Notes: generated by a model from the sequence alone, not told the origin. Numbered from the stretch's first letter, positions 25,600 through 33,753 are shown. The stretch is 64,000 nt of DNA from Thermoanaerobaculales bacterium (GCA_035358815.1 DAOPQC010000001.1:284561-348560); one strand, 5' to 3'. Numbers and translations: made by a program.

Positions 25600-26397
25600 A
25601 TGTCCGACGCATTCGACCGTCTGGTGGCGATCATGGACCGGCTGCGCGACCCTGGGGGCTGCCCCTGGGACCGCGAGCAGACCCTCAACAGCCTGGCGGG
25701 CTACCTCCTCGAGGAGGCCTACGAGGTGGTCGACGCGATCGCGGCCGACGACGGCGCGCGGCTGCGCGAGGAGCTCGGGGACCTGCTCCTGCAGATCGTG
25801 TTTCTCGCCCGGATCGCCCGCGAGCGGGGGTGGTTCGGGATCGACGACGTGTCCGACGCGATCTCCGGGAAGATGGTGCGGCGGCACCCGCACGTGTTCG
25901 GTGACCGGGAGGTGTCGGGCTCGCGCGAGGTGAAGCAGAACTGGGAGGACATCAAGACCGAGGAGCGCGGCGCCGATCACCCCGGATCGACGCTCGACGG
26001 CGTGCCACGCTCCCTGCCGGCCCTGCTCAAGGCCTTCCGGATGACCGAAAAGGCGGCCGCGGTCGGCTTTGACTGGCGGCGACCTCGCGACGTGATGGCG
26101 AAGCTCCACGAGGAGGTCGCGGAGCTCGAGGCCGAGCTCGACGGCCTGATCGCCGCCGACGCGGACCGAGTGCGCGCCGAGATGGGCGACGTGCTGTTCG
26201 TGATGGCGAACCTGGCGCGCCACCTCGGGGTCGAGCCCGAGACCGCGCTGCAGGGGACCAACGCCAAGTTCCTGCGCCGGTTCCGGGCCATGGAGGCGGA
26301 CGCGCGGGCGCGGGGATGTGGCCTGCGCGAGCTCGATCTGGCCGAGCAGGACGCGCTCTGGGAGGCGGCCAAGCGGGCGGAGGCCGACGCGGGCTAG
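25600..26397 (+). CDS. mazG: nucleoside triphosphate pyrophosphohydrolase MazG
   Basis: 265 residues, the size of full-length MazG with two tandem MazG domains. The first domain shows CPWDREQTLNSLAGYLLEEA with the EExxE metal-binding helix and EELGDLLLQIVF. The second has KLHEEVAELEAEL and EMGDVLFVMANLAR. It hydrolyses NTPs and dNTPs to NMP plus pyrophosphate, a house-cleaning role. ATG 25600 is chosen because the codons upstream lie in repeats and a TACAAT -10 precedes it. Its TAG stop lies in a CTAG tetramer that also encodes the stop of the convergent gene. Confidence 0.95.
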   Translation: MSDAFDRLVAIMDRLRDPGGCPWDREQTLNSLAGYLLEEAYEVVDAIAADDGARLREELGDLLLQIVFLARIARERGWFGIDDVSDAISGKMVRRHPHVFGDREVSGSREVKQNWEDIKTEERGADHPGSTLDGVPRSLPALLKAFRMTEKAAAVGFDWRRPRDVMAKLHEEVAELEAELDGLIAADADRVRAEMGDVLFVMANLARHLGVEPETALQGTNAKFLRRFRAMEADARARGCGLRELDLAEQDALWEAAKRAEADAG

Positions 26398-27356
26398 CGG
26401 CCGGCCGGTCGCGCGGCGAGGATGGCCCAGGCGGCGGCGCCGTAGATGGCGGCGAAGAGCAGCGCCCACAGGTGCGAGGCGAGGCCGGTCGCGGCCGCGA
26501 CATCCGGCGGCACGCCGAGGGCGATGAAGGCCGCGGTCCAGCCGGTCTCGAGGGTGCCGAGATTGCCGATCAGGTTGACCGGCAGCAGGTTGGCGAGCGA
26601 GGCCACGGCCGAGCCGCCGACCACGTGCGCGACCGGCCACCGGTAGCCCATGCCGGCCAGCAGGAACCACGCCAGCGCCCACAGCGCCGCCCACATCGCG
26701 ACCGATGCGGCCGTGGCCGCGGCCAGCCGGCCGGGCCGGCGGCGCAGGGCGTCGACCGAGCGTCGCACCCGCCGGACCCGCCGCGCCCAGCGGCGCCCAC
26801 GCTGGCCGCGGCGCGCCAGGCACACGAGGGCGAGGCGGTCCACCACACCGAGCGTGACCGGCAGCAGCAGCGGCGGCACCACCAGGCACGCGGCCGCCAC
26901 CGCCGCCAGCGGGTGGAGGGGGCCGAGAATGGCGACGACTGCGACCCCGGCCCACAGGCCGAGCGCCGCCAGGTCGAGGGTGCGCGCCGCGAGCAGGGTG
27001 CCGACACCGGACGCCACCTCCCAGCCGGCGACCCGGCGCAGCAGCCACGGCAGCGCCAGCTCGCCCGCGCGAGCCGGGACGAAGAGCGCCGCCGCCTGCG
27101 CGGTTGCCGCCACCAGCGTGGCCGACGAGGGACGCAGCCGTCCCTCCGGCAGCAGCAACGTGAGGCGGAGCCCGCGCATCACCAGCGCGCCGCCGGCCGC
27201 CGCCGCGCCGGCCAGCACCCAGGCGAGGTCGGAGCGGCGCAGCAGGCCCCACACCGCGCGCGGTCCGGCCACCGCCAGCACCACCGCCACGAGCACGAGC
27301 GCCACCGCCGCGCCGGCGATCCGGCGCCTGCCGCTCGGGGGAATCGGGGCCGTCAT
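26394..27356 (-). CDS. lysylphosphatidylglycerol synthase-type (UPF0104) membrane protein
   Basis: 320 residues with about eight predicted membrane helices and the LPG-synthase TM/flippase-like pattern: ALFVPARAGELALPWLLRR, then NLLPVNLIGNLGTLETGW. There is no C-terminal synthetase domain, so it is not a full MprF. Family members are proposed to move or modify lipid-linked substrates. Start ATG 27356 overlaps the stop of the glycosyltransferase by ATGA, so the two are coupled and may act on the same polyprenyl- or glycolipid. It is very rich in alanine and arginine. Confidence 0.8.
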   Translation of the reverse strand: MTAPIPPSGRRRIAGAAVALVLVAVVLAVAGPRAVWGLLRRSDLAWVLAGAAAAGGALVMRGLRLTLLLPEGRLRPSSATLVAATAQAAALFVPARAGELALPWLLRRVAGWEVASGVGTLLAARTLDLAALGLWAGVAVVAILGPLHPLAAVAAACLVVPPLLLPVTLGVVDRLALVCLARRGQRGRRWARRVRRVRRSVDALRRRPGRLAAATAASVAMWAALWALAWFLLAGMGYRWPVAHVVGGSAVASLANLLPVNLIGNLGTLETGWTAAFIALGVPPDVAAATGLASHLWALLFAAIYGAAAWAILAARPAGR

Positions 27357-28312
27357 TCTCCGGCTGGGCCGCGGGGGGATCCGGCGATGCGCTGCCGCTC
27401 CACCGCCTCCTCGAGCAGCCGCCGGTTGACCGCGATCAGGTCGGCGACGATGCCGACCACCCAGACCTGAACGCCGACCACGATCAGGATCACGGCCACG
27501 ATCAGCGACTGGACGTGTCCCGCCGGAGAACGGTTGCTGACGAAGTAGTAGAGGAAGCGGGCGAGCAGCGCGAGGCCGACCAGCACCGGAACGGCGCCGG
27601 CGCCGAGGAAGATCCGGAGCGGGTTGTAGAGCACGACGATGCGGGCGATGCTCTCGAGCGAGCGCGCCACGTAGCCGATGTTGCTGCCGAACAGCCGCGA
27701 CGGCCGCCGCGGCTCCGGGTTGATCCGGACCGGCACCGATACCACGCTGAGCCCGGCCTCGCCCGCCTGGAGGATCGTCTCCAGGGTGTAGGTGAAGCGG
27801 GTGAAGACGTGGAGCTTGAGCGCCGCCAGCCGCGAGATCGCCCGGAACCCGGAGGTGGCATCGCGCACCGACGTCCGCGACAGCCGCCGCACCACCCACG
27901 AGCCCAGCCGCTGGAGCAGCTTCTTGGTCAGCGAGAAGTGGCGAATGGTGTGGACCTGGCGGTCGCCGATCACCATCTGGGCGTCGCCGTCGAGGATCGG
28001 GCGCACCAGCACGGCAACGTCGCGGCCGTCGTACTGGTTGTCGGCGTCGGTGTTGACGATGACGTCGGCGCCGAGCTCGAGCGCGCGGGCGAGGCCGGCC
28101 GAGAAGGCGACCGCGAGGCCGCGGTGGACCGGCAGCCGGAGCACGGCCGCCCCGTGCCGCCGCGCCACCTCCGCGGTGCTGTCCCGGGAGCCGTCGTCGA
28201 CCACCAGCACCTCGACGCTGTCGAAGCCCTCGACGCGCCGCGGCAGTGCCTCGATGGTCTCGCCCAGGTGGGCCTCCTCGTTCCATGCGGGGATCTGGAT
28301 GACGAGCTTCAT
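27353..28312 (-). CDS. family 2 glycosyltransferase with C-terminal TM hairpin
   Basis: 319 residues. The GT-A domain (~1-225) has IPAWNEEAHLGETI, VVDDGSRDST and the DxD-like NTDADNQYDG for metal and sugar-nucleotide binding. Two membrane helices (~235-258 and ~270-295) follow, as in DPM1/GtrB-like polyprenyl-phosphate glycosyltransferases. It should transfer a sugar to a lipid carrier at the inner membrane. It is the first gene of a two-gene unit with the flippase-like protein, overlapping it by 4 bp. A TACCGT -10 candidate lies 12 bp upstream. Confidence 0.88.
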   Translation of the reverse strand: MKLVIQIPAWNEEAHLGETIEALPRRVEGFDSVEVLVVDDGSRDSTAEVARRHGAAVLRLPVHRGLAVAFSAGLARALELGADVIVNTDADNQYDGRDVAVLVRPILDGDAQMVIGDRQVHTIRHFSLTKKLLQRLGSWVVRRLSRTSVRDATSGFRAISRLAALKLHVFTRFTYTLETILQAGEAGLSVVSVPVRINPEPRRPSRLFGSNIGYVARSLESIARIVVLYNPLRIFLGAGAVPVLVGLALLARFLYYFVSNRSPAGHVQSLIVAVILIVVGVQVWVVGIVADLIAVNRRLLEEAVERQRIAGSPRGPAGE

Positions 28313-28324
28313 GCGCCTGCGGGA

Positions 28325-28330
28325 ACGGTA
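28325..28330 (-). promoter_or_regulatory. -10-like TACCGT for the glycosyltransferase
   Basis: TACCGT, then 12 bases, then ATG 28312 on the minus strand. No RBS is evident. Confidence 0.4.
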
Positions 28331-28346
28331 GCACAGAGGCAGGAGG

Positions 28347-28382
28347 ATCTAGGGTCTAGGGTCTAGGATCTAGGATTTAGCC
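28347..28382. repeat. GGATCTAG/GGTCTAGG short tandem array
   Basis: Four to five 8-9 bp units (GGATCTAG, GGTCTAGG variants). Same family as 4556, 6600 and 30184. Confidence 0.8.
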
Positions 28383-28485
28383 TCATGTCTGGTGCTGGAT
28401 CCTCGCGCGAGACGGTGCCATGGCCGACCGTGATCTGATCGGGGAGAAACTCCGCCGAGCGGTAATCTGGGCGGCGGAGAGCCCT

Positions 28486-28522
28486 ATTCCCCAGATCCTA
28501 GATCCTGGGTGGGTGGGGGCGG
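28486..28522 (+). repeat. CCAGATCCTAGATCCTGGG repeat, right edge
   Basis: Near-identical to 25560-25586 and likewise ends against a -10 hexamer. Confidence 0.75.
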
Positions 28523-28528
28523 GATAAT
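28523..28528 (+). promoter_or_regulatory. -10 GATAAT, leaderless start
   Basis: GATAAT, six bases (GTCCCC), then ATG 28535. No RBS. Confidence 0.6.
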
Positions 28529-28534
28529 GTCCCC

Positions 28535-29524
28535 ATGGACCCGGAAGCCCACAAGGACCGCTCGGCTGGCCTGGTCGTGTTCGGCATCATCGAGATCGCG
28601 ATCGGCGCCTTCTGCGCGCTGTTGATTCCGCTCGCGCTCGCGGTGACGCTGGCATCGCGGACGATCGAGGGGCTCGGCGCCGGCCTCGATGTCCGGACCC
28701 TGGGCCCGAGCCTGGCGCTCTACGCCGTGATCGCGGTCGTCTTCGTTTGGATCGGCATCGGATCGATCCGCGCCCGCCGCTGGGCGGCCGCCGTGATGCT
28801 CTCGCTGTCGTGGCTGTGGCTGATCTCCGGCGCGCTGGCGATGATCGGGCTCTGGCTGCTGATGCCGCGGATCGGAGACCTCGCGGGGATCGCCGACCTG
28901 CCCGGAGGCACGATGACGCTGGCGCTGGTGACCACCAGCCTGCTGGTGGGCTTCATCTACGTCCTGCTTCCTCTCGCCTTCGTGCTCTTCTATCGCTCGC
29001 CCAACGTCGCCGCCACCTGCCGCGCCCGCGACCCCGGGCCGTCCTGGGTCGACGGTTGTCCGACGCCGATCGTGTCGCTGGCGCTGGTCTACGGGCTCGG
29101 CGCGGCGTCGCTGGTGGCCGTGCCCGCCTGGGGCTTCCAGTTCCCGTTGTTCGGTGCCGTGCTGGACGGCTGGGGCGGGGCTGCGGCGTGGCTCCTGGTC
29201 CTGGTGCTCCTCCTCTACCTGATGATCGGGACGGCCCGCCGCGATCCACAGGCGTGGGCGGTCTCGATGGCGGCGTCGCTGGTGGCGGCCAGCTCGTCGA
29301 CGGTGACCGCGGCGGTGGTGCCGTGGTCGGCGTGGCTCGGCCGGGTGGCGCCGGCCGGGCAAGGGCCCGAGCTGGTGGCGGCCTTCGGCGAGCCGTCACC
29401 GGGCCTCAGGGTGGCGCTCTCGCTGGCCCTGTGGGGCAGCTGGATCGCCTACCTGGGGTACGTGCGGCGCCTGTTCCTCTCCCCCGAGGCCCCGACCCGA
29501 GACCAGGAGCACCGTCATGCGTGA
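28535..29524 (+). CDS. polytopic membrane protein, unknown
   Basis: 329 residues with seven or eight hydrophobic segments; family not recognised. The first two helices (~13-40, ~60-78) are followed by a short R-rich loop (SIRARRWAAAV). The C-terminus (RRLFLSPEAPTRDQEHRHA) is hydrophilic. There are no transporter or enzyme motifs. Its end overlaps the next gene by 8 bp, so the two are coupled and may form one complex. Confidence 0.75.
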   Translation: MDPEAHKDRSAGLVVFGIIEIAIGAFCALLIPLALAVTLASRTIEGLGAGLDVRTLGPSLALYAVIAVVFVWIGIGSIRARRWAAAVMLSLSWLWLISGALAMIGLWLLMPRIGDLAGIADLPGGTMTLALVTTSLLVGFIYVLLPLAFVLFYRSPNVAATCRARDPGPSWVDGCPTPIVSLALVYGLGAASLVAVPAWGFQFPLFGAVLDGWGGAAAWLLVLVLLLYLMIGTARRDPQAWAVSMAASLVAASSSTVTAAVVPWSAWLGRVAPAGQGPELVAAFGEPSPGLRVALSLALWGSWIAYLGYVRRLFLSPEAPTRDQEHRHA

Positions 29525-30194
29525 GCCCGCGCCGGCGTCGCGGCGGATGGCGCCCGGCTGCCTGCGGTCCGCCGCCGGGCTGGCCGGGCTGGTCGTGCTC
29601 GCGCCATTGGCGCTCGCTGTGCGCGGCATCCGAAAATGGCGCCGGGGATCCGAGCTTCGGGTCGAGCGCGGCCGGGCGCCCTTCGCGATGGTCGCCGGCC
29701 CGCCGCTCGCCCGGATCGACACCACGGCAGACGTGCCCACGGCGGCGGTCATGGACTTCCGCCGGCGGCTGACCGAGACGGTGGCCCGGGTCGCCGAGGC
29801 CCTGCGTCGGCCGGACGACGTCTACCATCTGATGTACCGCGACCGTGCGGCCGACGAGACCGTCGTCCTGCCGGTCGGCCCCCTGGTCCAGGAGCTGGCC
29901 GAGCGGCTCCACCTCGTGCTCGGGTCGGCGCCGATGGCCGGCCGGACCGCGGTGTGGTTGACGCTGCCGCGCTCGCGCCGCGTGGTCGACTTCGTCGATC
30001 CCTTCGGATACGACCCCGAGGCGGCCGGCGAGCCCGAACGGCTGCTGGCGGCCTCCGGCATGCGCTGGGGCATGGCGTCCGCCTTCGCGCCCCGCGGCCC
30101 GTCGCTCGCGTTCCGGCTCGTGCTCTACGTGCCCACCGACGCCGCGCCGGCGGTCGAGGTGGCGCTGGAGAAGGGCCTAAGGTCGGGGATCTAG
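29517..30194 (+). CDS. single-TM protein of unknown function
   Basis: 225 residues; family not recognised. One N-terminal membrane helix (~18-36) is followed by a soluble domain (VMDFRRRLTETVARVAEALRRPDDVYHLMYRD). Its start overlaps the preceding membrane-protein gene by 8 bp. The last residues and the TAG stop lie inside a GGATCTAGG repeat, so the repeat now supplies the C-terminus. The original end may have differed. Confidence 0.65.
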   Translation: MREPAPASRRMAPGCLRSAAGLAGLVVLAPLALAVRGIRKWRRGSELRVERGRAPFAMVAGPPLARIDTTADVPTAAVMDFRRRLTETVARVAEALRRPDDVYHLMYRDRAADETVVLPVGPLVQELAERLHLVLGSAPMAGRTAVWLTLPRSRRVVDFVDPFGYDPEAAGEPERLLAASGMRWGMASAFAPRGPSLAFRLVLYVPTDAAPAVEVALEKGLRSGI

Positions 30195-30256
30195 GATCTG
30201 GGATCTGGGATCTGGGATCCAGGGACGGCCCCCCGCCCGCTTCCGAGCCCGCTGCC
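30184..30256. repeat. GGATCTGG array plus CCCGCTTCC array, left edge of an island
   Basis: Four to five GATCTGGG units overlap the stop codon of the preceding gene, then C-rich hexamers follow (30226-30256). This is the left border of the 553 bp island before the dehydrogenase operon. Confidence 0.85.
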
Positions 30257-30379
30257 GACACAGTTCCCATCCCCTTGCCCTTCTTCGCCCGCTCGATGGC
30301 AGCGTTCCGACAACCGGAACGAAGGTCTGCCCACCCGACCAGCGACCTTGAGATGCTCACCGAGTCGGCTTCGGATCGT

Positions 30380-30469
30380 CTGAACCGCGGAGGGCGCGAA
30401 GGGCGCGGAGCACGGGCACACGGCCTCTTGAGCGATGGCCTCTGCGATCCCCGCGGTCTCCGCGGTTTG
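30380..30469 (-). repeat. R1 palindromic repeat, copy C (inverted)
   Basis: The reverse complement begins AAACCGCGGAGACCGCGG and ends CCCTCCGCGGTTCAGA, matching copies A and B at both inverted ends. The centre differs more. Confidence 0.75.
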
Positions 30470-30476
30470 ATACGGC

Positions 30477-30545
30477 TTCGGGGAACGCCTGCAGAGATTC
30501 GGCGCGATGTGCTTTCGAGGACGGAGCGAACGAACGGGCACGGAG
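30477..30545 (-). repeat. R2 repeat, inverted copy
   Basis: About 60 bp containing GAGGACGGAGCGAACGA; it aligns in reverse complement with 41136-41198. It runs directly into the hexamer array. Confidence 0.75.
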
Positions 30546-30615
30546 ATGGGCACGGGCACGGAGACTGGCGCGGAGCACGGGCACGGGGACGGGAACGGGA
30601 GCGGGAACGAGGGAA
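30535..30615 (+). repeat. GGGCAC/GGGAAC hexanucleotide array
   Basis: About thirteen hexamer units (ACGGGC, ACGGAG, ACGGGA). It faces the C-rich array at 30226-30256, so the two arrays are convergent. Confidence 0.85.
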
Positions 30616-30679
30616 GAGTCGCGTCGTTCTCGTGGTGACACGCGTGGCGGACGACTTACCAACCTGCGCCAGCACCTTC

Positions 30680-30708
30680 TTGCCGCGGCGCGACGGGTGT
30701 GGTGCAAT
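30680..30708 (+). promoter_or_regulatory. promoter, TTGCCG-17-TGCAAT
   Basis: -35 TTGCCG (30680-30685), 17 bp, -10 TGCAAT (30703-30708). The leader is about 33 nt with GGGGGAG before ATG 30748. Confidence 0.5.
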
Positions 30709-30747
30709 TCCCCTCTCCGGGGCTGGGCCGGACGAAGGGGGAGCGAC

Positions 30748-31866
30748 ATGGATGTCGGGCTGCTCAGGGACCGCCGGCCGTTCGAGCATCGGATCGGCCT
30801 CACGCCGGGCGGCGTCAAGGCGCTGACCGACCGCGGCCACCGGGTGTACGTGGAGAGCAACGCCGGCCTCGGAGCCGGGTTCACCGACGAGGACTACCGC
30901 CAGGTCGGCGCGACGATCGTGTTCTCGGAGGAGGAGACCCTGCTCCGGTCGCAGCTGGTGCTGCGGATCTCGCCTCCTCCGACGGCGGACTACGACCGCT
31001 TCCAGCCCGGCCAGATCGTGCTGTCCTCCTGGCACCTCGCGCTGGCGCCGGCCGACCGGTTCGCGACGCTGCTCGAGCGCAAGATTGCCACCGTCGGTTA
31101 CGAGATCATCGAGGACGACAACGGCCACGCGCCGGTGCTCCAGGCGATGTCCGAGATCGCCGGCCGGATCGCGGTGACGGTCGGCTCGGGCCTGCTCCTC
31201 AATGAGTTCGGCGGCAAGGGCCTGGTGATGAGCGGCTCGCCTGGGATCCCGCCCGCGTCGCTGGTCATCCTCGGCGCCGGCACGCTCGGCCGCGCTGCCG
31301 CGGAGACCGCGCGCGGGATCGGCGCCCACGTCGTGGTGCTGGATCGCAGCGTCGACGCGCTGCGGCGGGTCCAGGACCGGGTCGGATTCAACGTGCCGAC
31401 GATGATCGCCACCCGCAGCAACCTCGAGAAGGCGCTCGGCTTCGCCGACATCTTCCTGTGCGCGGTGGCGGTCCACGGCGAGCGAACGCCGCAGCTGGTG
31501 ACCCGCGGCATGCTGCGGCTGATGAAGCCGCGCTCGGTCATCATGGACCTGTCGATCGACCAGGGCGGGTGCTGCGAGACCTCGCGGCCGACCGACTTCT
31601 CCAACCCGACCTACGAGGTCGACGGCATCATCCACTTCTGCGTGCCCAACCTTCCGTCCACCGCCTCCCGGGCATCGACCCGCGCCCTGACCGACGCCAT
31701 CCTGCCGTTCGTCGAGGAGATCGCCGACCACGGCTTCGACCGCGCGATCGCCGAGAACAGCGCCCTGTGCCGCGGCACCTACACCTACGACGGCGCCTGC
31801 GTGCGCAGGAGGCTTGCTGAGCAGCTCCACGTGCCGTACCGGAATCCGGGTGGAGGGACGCCGTGA
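30748..31866 (+). CDS. alanine dehydrogenase/PNT-family oxidoreductase, active-site Lys missing
   Basis: 372 residues, collinear with M. tuberculosis alanine dehydrogenase. R15, catalytic H96 (SSWHLAL) and the aspartate of SIDQGGC (D271) are kept. The Rossmann motif GAGTLG is at ~177-182. However the KVKEP motif reads RISPP: position 75, the lysine that binds pyruvate in alanine dehydrogenases, is serine. The enzyme is therefore probably an NAD(P)-dependent amino-acid dehydrogenase with a different substrate; calling it ald would be unsafe. GGGGGAG precedes ATG 30748. It overlaps the CoA-transferase by GTGA, first of three genes in an operon. Confidence 0.85.
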   Translation: MDVGLLRDRRPFEHRIGLTPGGVKALTDRGHRVYVESNAGLGAGFTDEDYRQVGATIVFSEEETLLRSQLVLRISPPPTADYDRFQPGQIVLSSWHLALAPADRFATLLERKIATVGYEIIEDDNGHAPVLQAMSEIAGRIAVTVGSGLLLNEFGGKGLVMSGSPGIPPASLVILGAGTLGRAAAETARGIGAHVVVLDRSVDALRRVQDRVGFNVPTMIATRSNLEKALGFADIFLCAVAVHGERTPQLVTRGMLRLMKPRSVIMDLSIDQGGCCETSRPTDFSNPTYEVDGIIHFCVPNLPSTASRASTRALTDAILPFVEEIADHGFDRAIAENSALCRGTYTYDGACVRRRLAEQLHVPYRNPGGGTP

Positions 31867-33161
31867 ACTGGGTCGACATCTACCGGCGGCGTGTCACCAC
31901 GGCGGAACGCGCGGTCCTCGACATCCGGTCCGGCGACCGGGTGTGGGTCCACCCCGGCTGCAACACGCCGAAGCGGCTGATCGAGGCCATGGTCGCGCGC
32001 GCCCCGGAGCTCGAGAACGTGGAGGTGGCGCACATCCTGACCCTGGCCGATGCGCCCTACGCGGCGCCCGGCATGGAGGGCCACTTCCGCCATCGGGCGC
32101 TGTTCATGGGCGCCAACGTCCGCGAGGCGGTCAAGGCCGGCCGCGCCGACTTCGTGCCGGTGCACCTCCACGAGGTCCCCACCCTGATCACGAGCGGCCT
32201 GATGCCGATCGACGTGGCCCTGATCCACATCTCGCCGCCGGACGAGCACGGCTTCTGCTCCTTCGGAGTCGGGGTCGACGCCACCAAGGCCGCGGTCGAG
32301 AGCGCCCGCACGACGATCGCGCTCGTCAACCAGCAGATGCCGAGGACCCTCGGTGACTCGTTCGTGCACGTGTCCAAGCTGACCCACGTGGTCGAGGTCG
32401 ACGAGCCGGTGCTCGAGCTGCCGATGGCCACCGAGGTGTCCGACGTGTCGCGAGCCATCGGCAGGAACGTCGCGTCGTTGATCCCCGACGGCGCCACCCT
32501 CCAGATGGGCATCGGCGAGATCCCGGACGCCGTCCTGATCTTCCTCCAGGGCAAGCGGCACCTCGGGGTCCACACCGAGATGTTCTCGGACGGGCTGGTC
32601 GCGGCCTTCGAGGCCGGGGTCGTCACCAACGAGCGCAAGACCCTCCACCGCGGCAAGATCGTGACGTCGTTCGTGCTCGGGACCCGCAAGGCGTTCTCGT
32701 TCGTGGACAACAACCCGTTCATGGAGTTCCACCCCAACGAGTACGTCAACGACCCCTTCATCGTGGCGCAGAACGACAACATGGTGGCCATCAACTCGGC
32801 GCTGGCGGTCGACCTCACCGGACAGGTCTGCGCCGACTCGATCGGAACCTCGATGTACTCGGGCTTCGGCGGCCAGCTCGACTTCATCCGCGGCGCGGCG
32901 CGCTCCAAGGGAGGCGTCCCGGTGATCGCGCTGCCGTCGACCGCGAAGGAGGGGAAGCTGTCGCGGATCACCGACACCCTGCTCCCGGGGTCCGGCGTTG
33001 TCACCACTCGCGCCGATGTCCACTACGTCGTCACCGAGCACGGCATCGCCAACCTCTACGGCAGAAGCCTGCGGGAGCGCGCCCGGCGGCTGATCGACAT
33101 CGCGCACCCCGACTTCCGCGAGCAGCTCGAGCGGGCGGCGGCCGAGCGGAAGCTGCTGTAG
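31863..33161 (+). CDS. acetyl-CoA hydrolase/transferase-family CoA-transferase
   Basis: 432 residues, the size of 4-hydroxybutyrate/butyryl-CoA:acetate CoA-transferases (Cat/AbfT-like class I). The nucleophile that forms the glutamyl-CoA thioester is E239 in GVHTEMFSDG. The oxyanion/CoA-binding stretch FGGQLDFIRGAARSKGG is intact. It moves CoA between acetyl-CoA and a carboxylic acid, usually short-chain. Start GTG 31863 overlaps the dehydrogenase stop, so the acid substrate may derive from that enzyme's product (inference). The GTGATAGG repeat begins straight after the stop. Confidence 0.9.
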   Translation: MNWVDIYRRRVTTAERAVLDIRSGDRVWVHPGCNTPKRLIEAMVARAPELENVEVAHILTLADAPYAAPGMEGHFRHRALFMGANVREAVKAGRADFVPVHLHEVPTLITSGLMPIDVALIHISPPDEHGFCSFGVGVDATKAAVESARTTIALVNQQMPRTLGDSFVHVSKLTHVVEVDEPVLELPMATEVSDVSRAIGRNVASLIPDGATLQMGIGEIPDAVLIFLQGKRHLGVHTEMFSDGLVAAFEAGVVTNERKTLHRGKIVTSFVLGTRKAFSFVDNNPFMEFHPNEYVNDPFIVAQNDNMVAINSALAVDLTGQVCADSIGTSMYSGFGGQLDFIRGAARSKGGVPVIALPSTAKEGKLSRITDTLLPGSGVVTTRADVHYVVTEHGIANLYGRSLRERARRLIDIAHPDFREQLERAAAERKLL

Positions 33162-33194
33162 GTGATAGGTGATACGTGATAGGTGATAGGGGAG
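33162..33194. repeat. GTGATAGG/GTGATACG 8-bp tandem repeat
   Basis: Four imperfect 8 bp units between the CoA-transferase stop and the ferredoxin gene. Confidence 0.85.
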
Positions 33195-33245
33195 AGGGCG
33201 AGAGACCCGTCCGAGAGGGCGGCGAGCGTGGCCCGCGGGCAGGTG

Positions 33246-33560
33246 ATGGACTGGGATGACCTCAAGGTCGAGACGGCCATCGTGCGCTGCGTGCCATCGG
33301 GGCGCGAAGTTGCGGTCGTGCACGACACCAGCCTCGTGGAGGCCGTCCATCAGGCGAGCCTGCCGCTCGGCCAGTCGTGCGACGGAGTCGGCGTGTGCGG
33401 CTTCTGCCGGGTGCGGGTGCTGGCGGGCGCGGCCAACCTGACGCCCCCGGCGGCCGAGGAGAGCCGGCTGCTCAAGACGCTGCGGGCGCGGCCCGAGGAG
33501 CGGTTGGCCTGCTGCGCGCGGATCGCGGGGCCGGTCACCATCACCACCGATTATTGGTAG
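33246..33560 (+). CDS. [2Fe-2S] ferredoxin
   Basis: 104 residues from ATG 33246. The cluster ligands are spaced Cx5Cx2C (CDGVGVCGFC) with a fourth cysteine about 35 residues later in LACCARI, as in adrenodoxin/ISC-type ferredoxins rather than plant Cx4C. It carries single electrons in the cytoplasm. GTG 33228 or 33183 are alternative starts, but 33183 lies in the tandem repeat. It is the third gene after the dehydrogenase and CoA-transferase on the same strand, so it may supply or accept electrons for that pathway. Confidence 0.85.
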   Translation: MDWDDLKVETAIVRCVPSGREVAVVHDTSLVEAVHQASLPLGQSCDGVGVCGFCRVRVLAGAANLTPPAAEESRLLKTLRARPEERLACCARIAGPVTITTDYW

Positions 33561-33577
33561 GCGACGCGGGTCATCGC

Positions 33578-33642
33578 TCGAATTCCGGGATTCTGGGGAA
33601 TGCCTCCCCGCATCCGCTTCCGCTTCCCCGCCCGCGCCCGAT
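33578..33642. repeat. GGGATTCTGGGG plus CCGCTTCC array, left edge of an island
   Basis: Starts 18 bp after the ferredoxin stop; C-rich hexamers occupy 33609-33642. It pairs with the G-rich array at 33911-33944 across R1 copy B. The 388 bp gap holds no gene. Confidence 0.8.
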
Positions 33643-33753
33643 GCCTCGTCCCGGGCATGATGACAACCAGTGTCGGACATCGGATGCGGGAGCGGACGCG
33701 GCAGCTCGACCCACGACCCCTCGAATCCGGCGGTTTCCCCTTCCACCCAAATC

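Noticed and set aside
33183..33245. Ferredoxin start at GTG 33183
   Set aside because: It begins inside the GTGATAGG tandem repeat and adds 21 residues without ferredoxin similarity.
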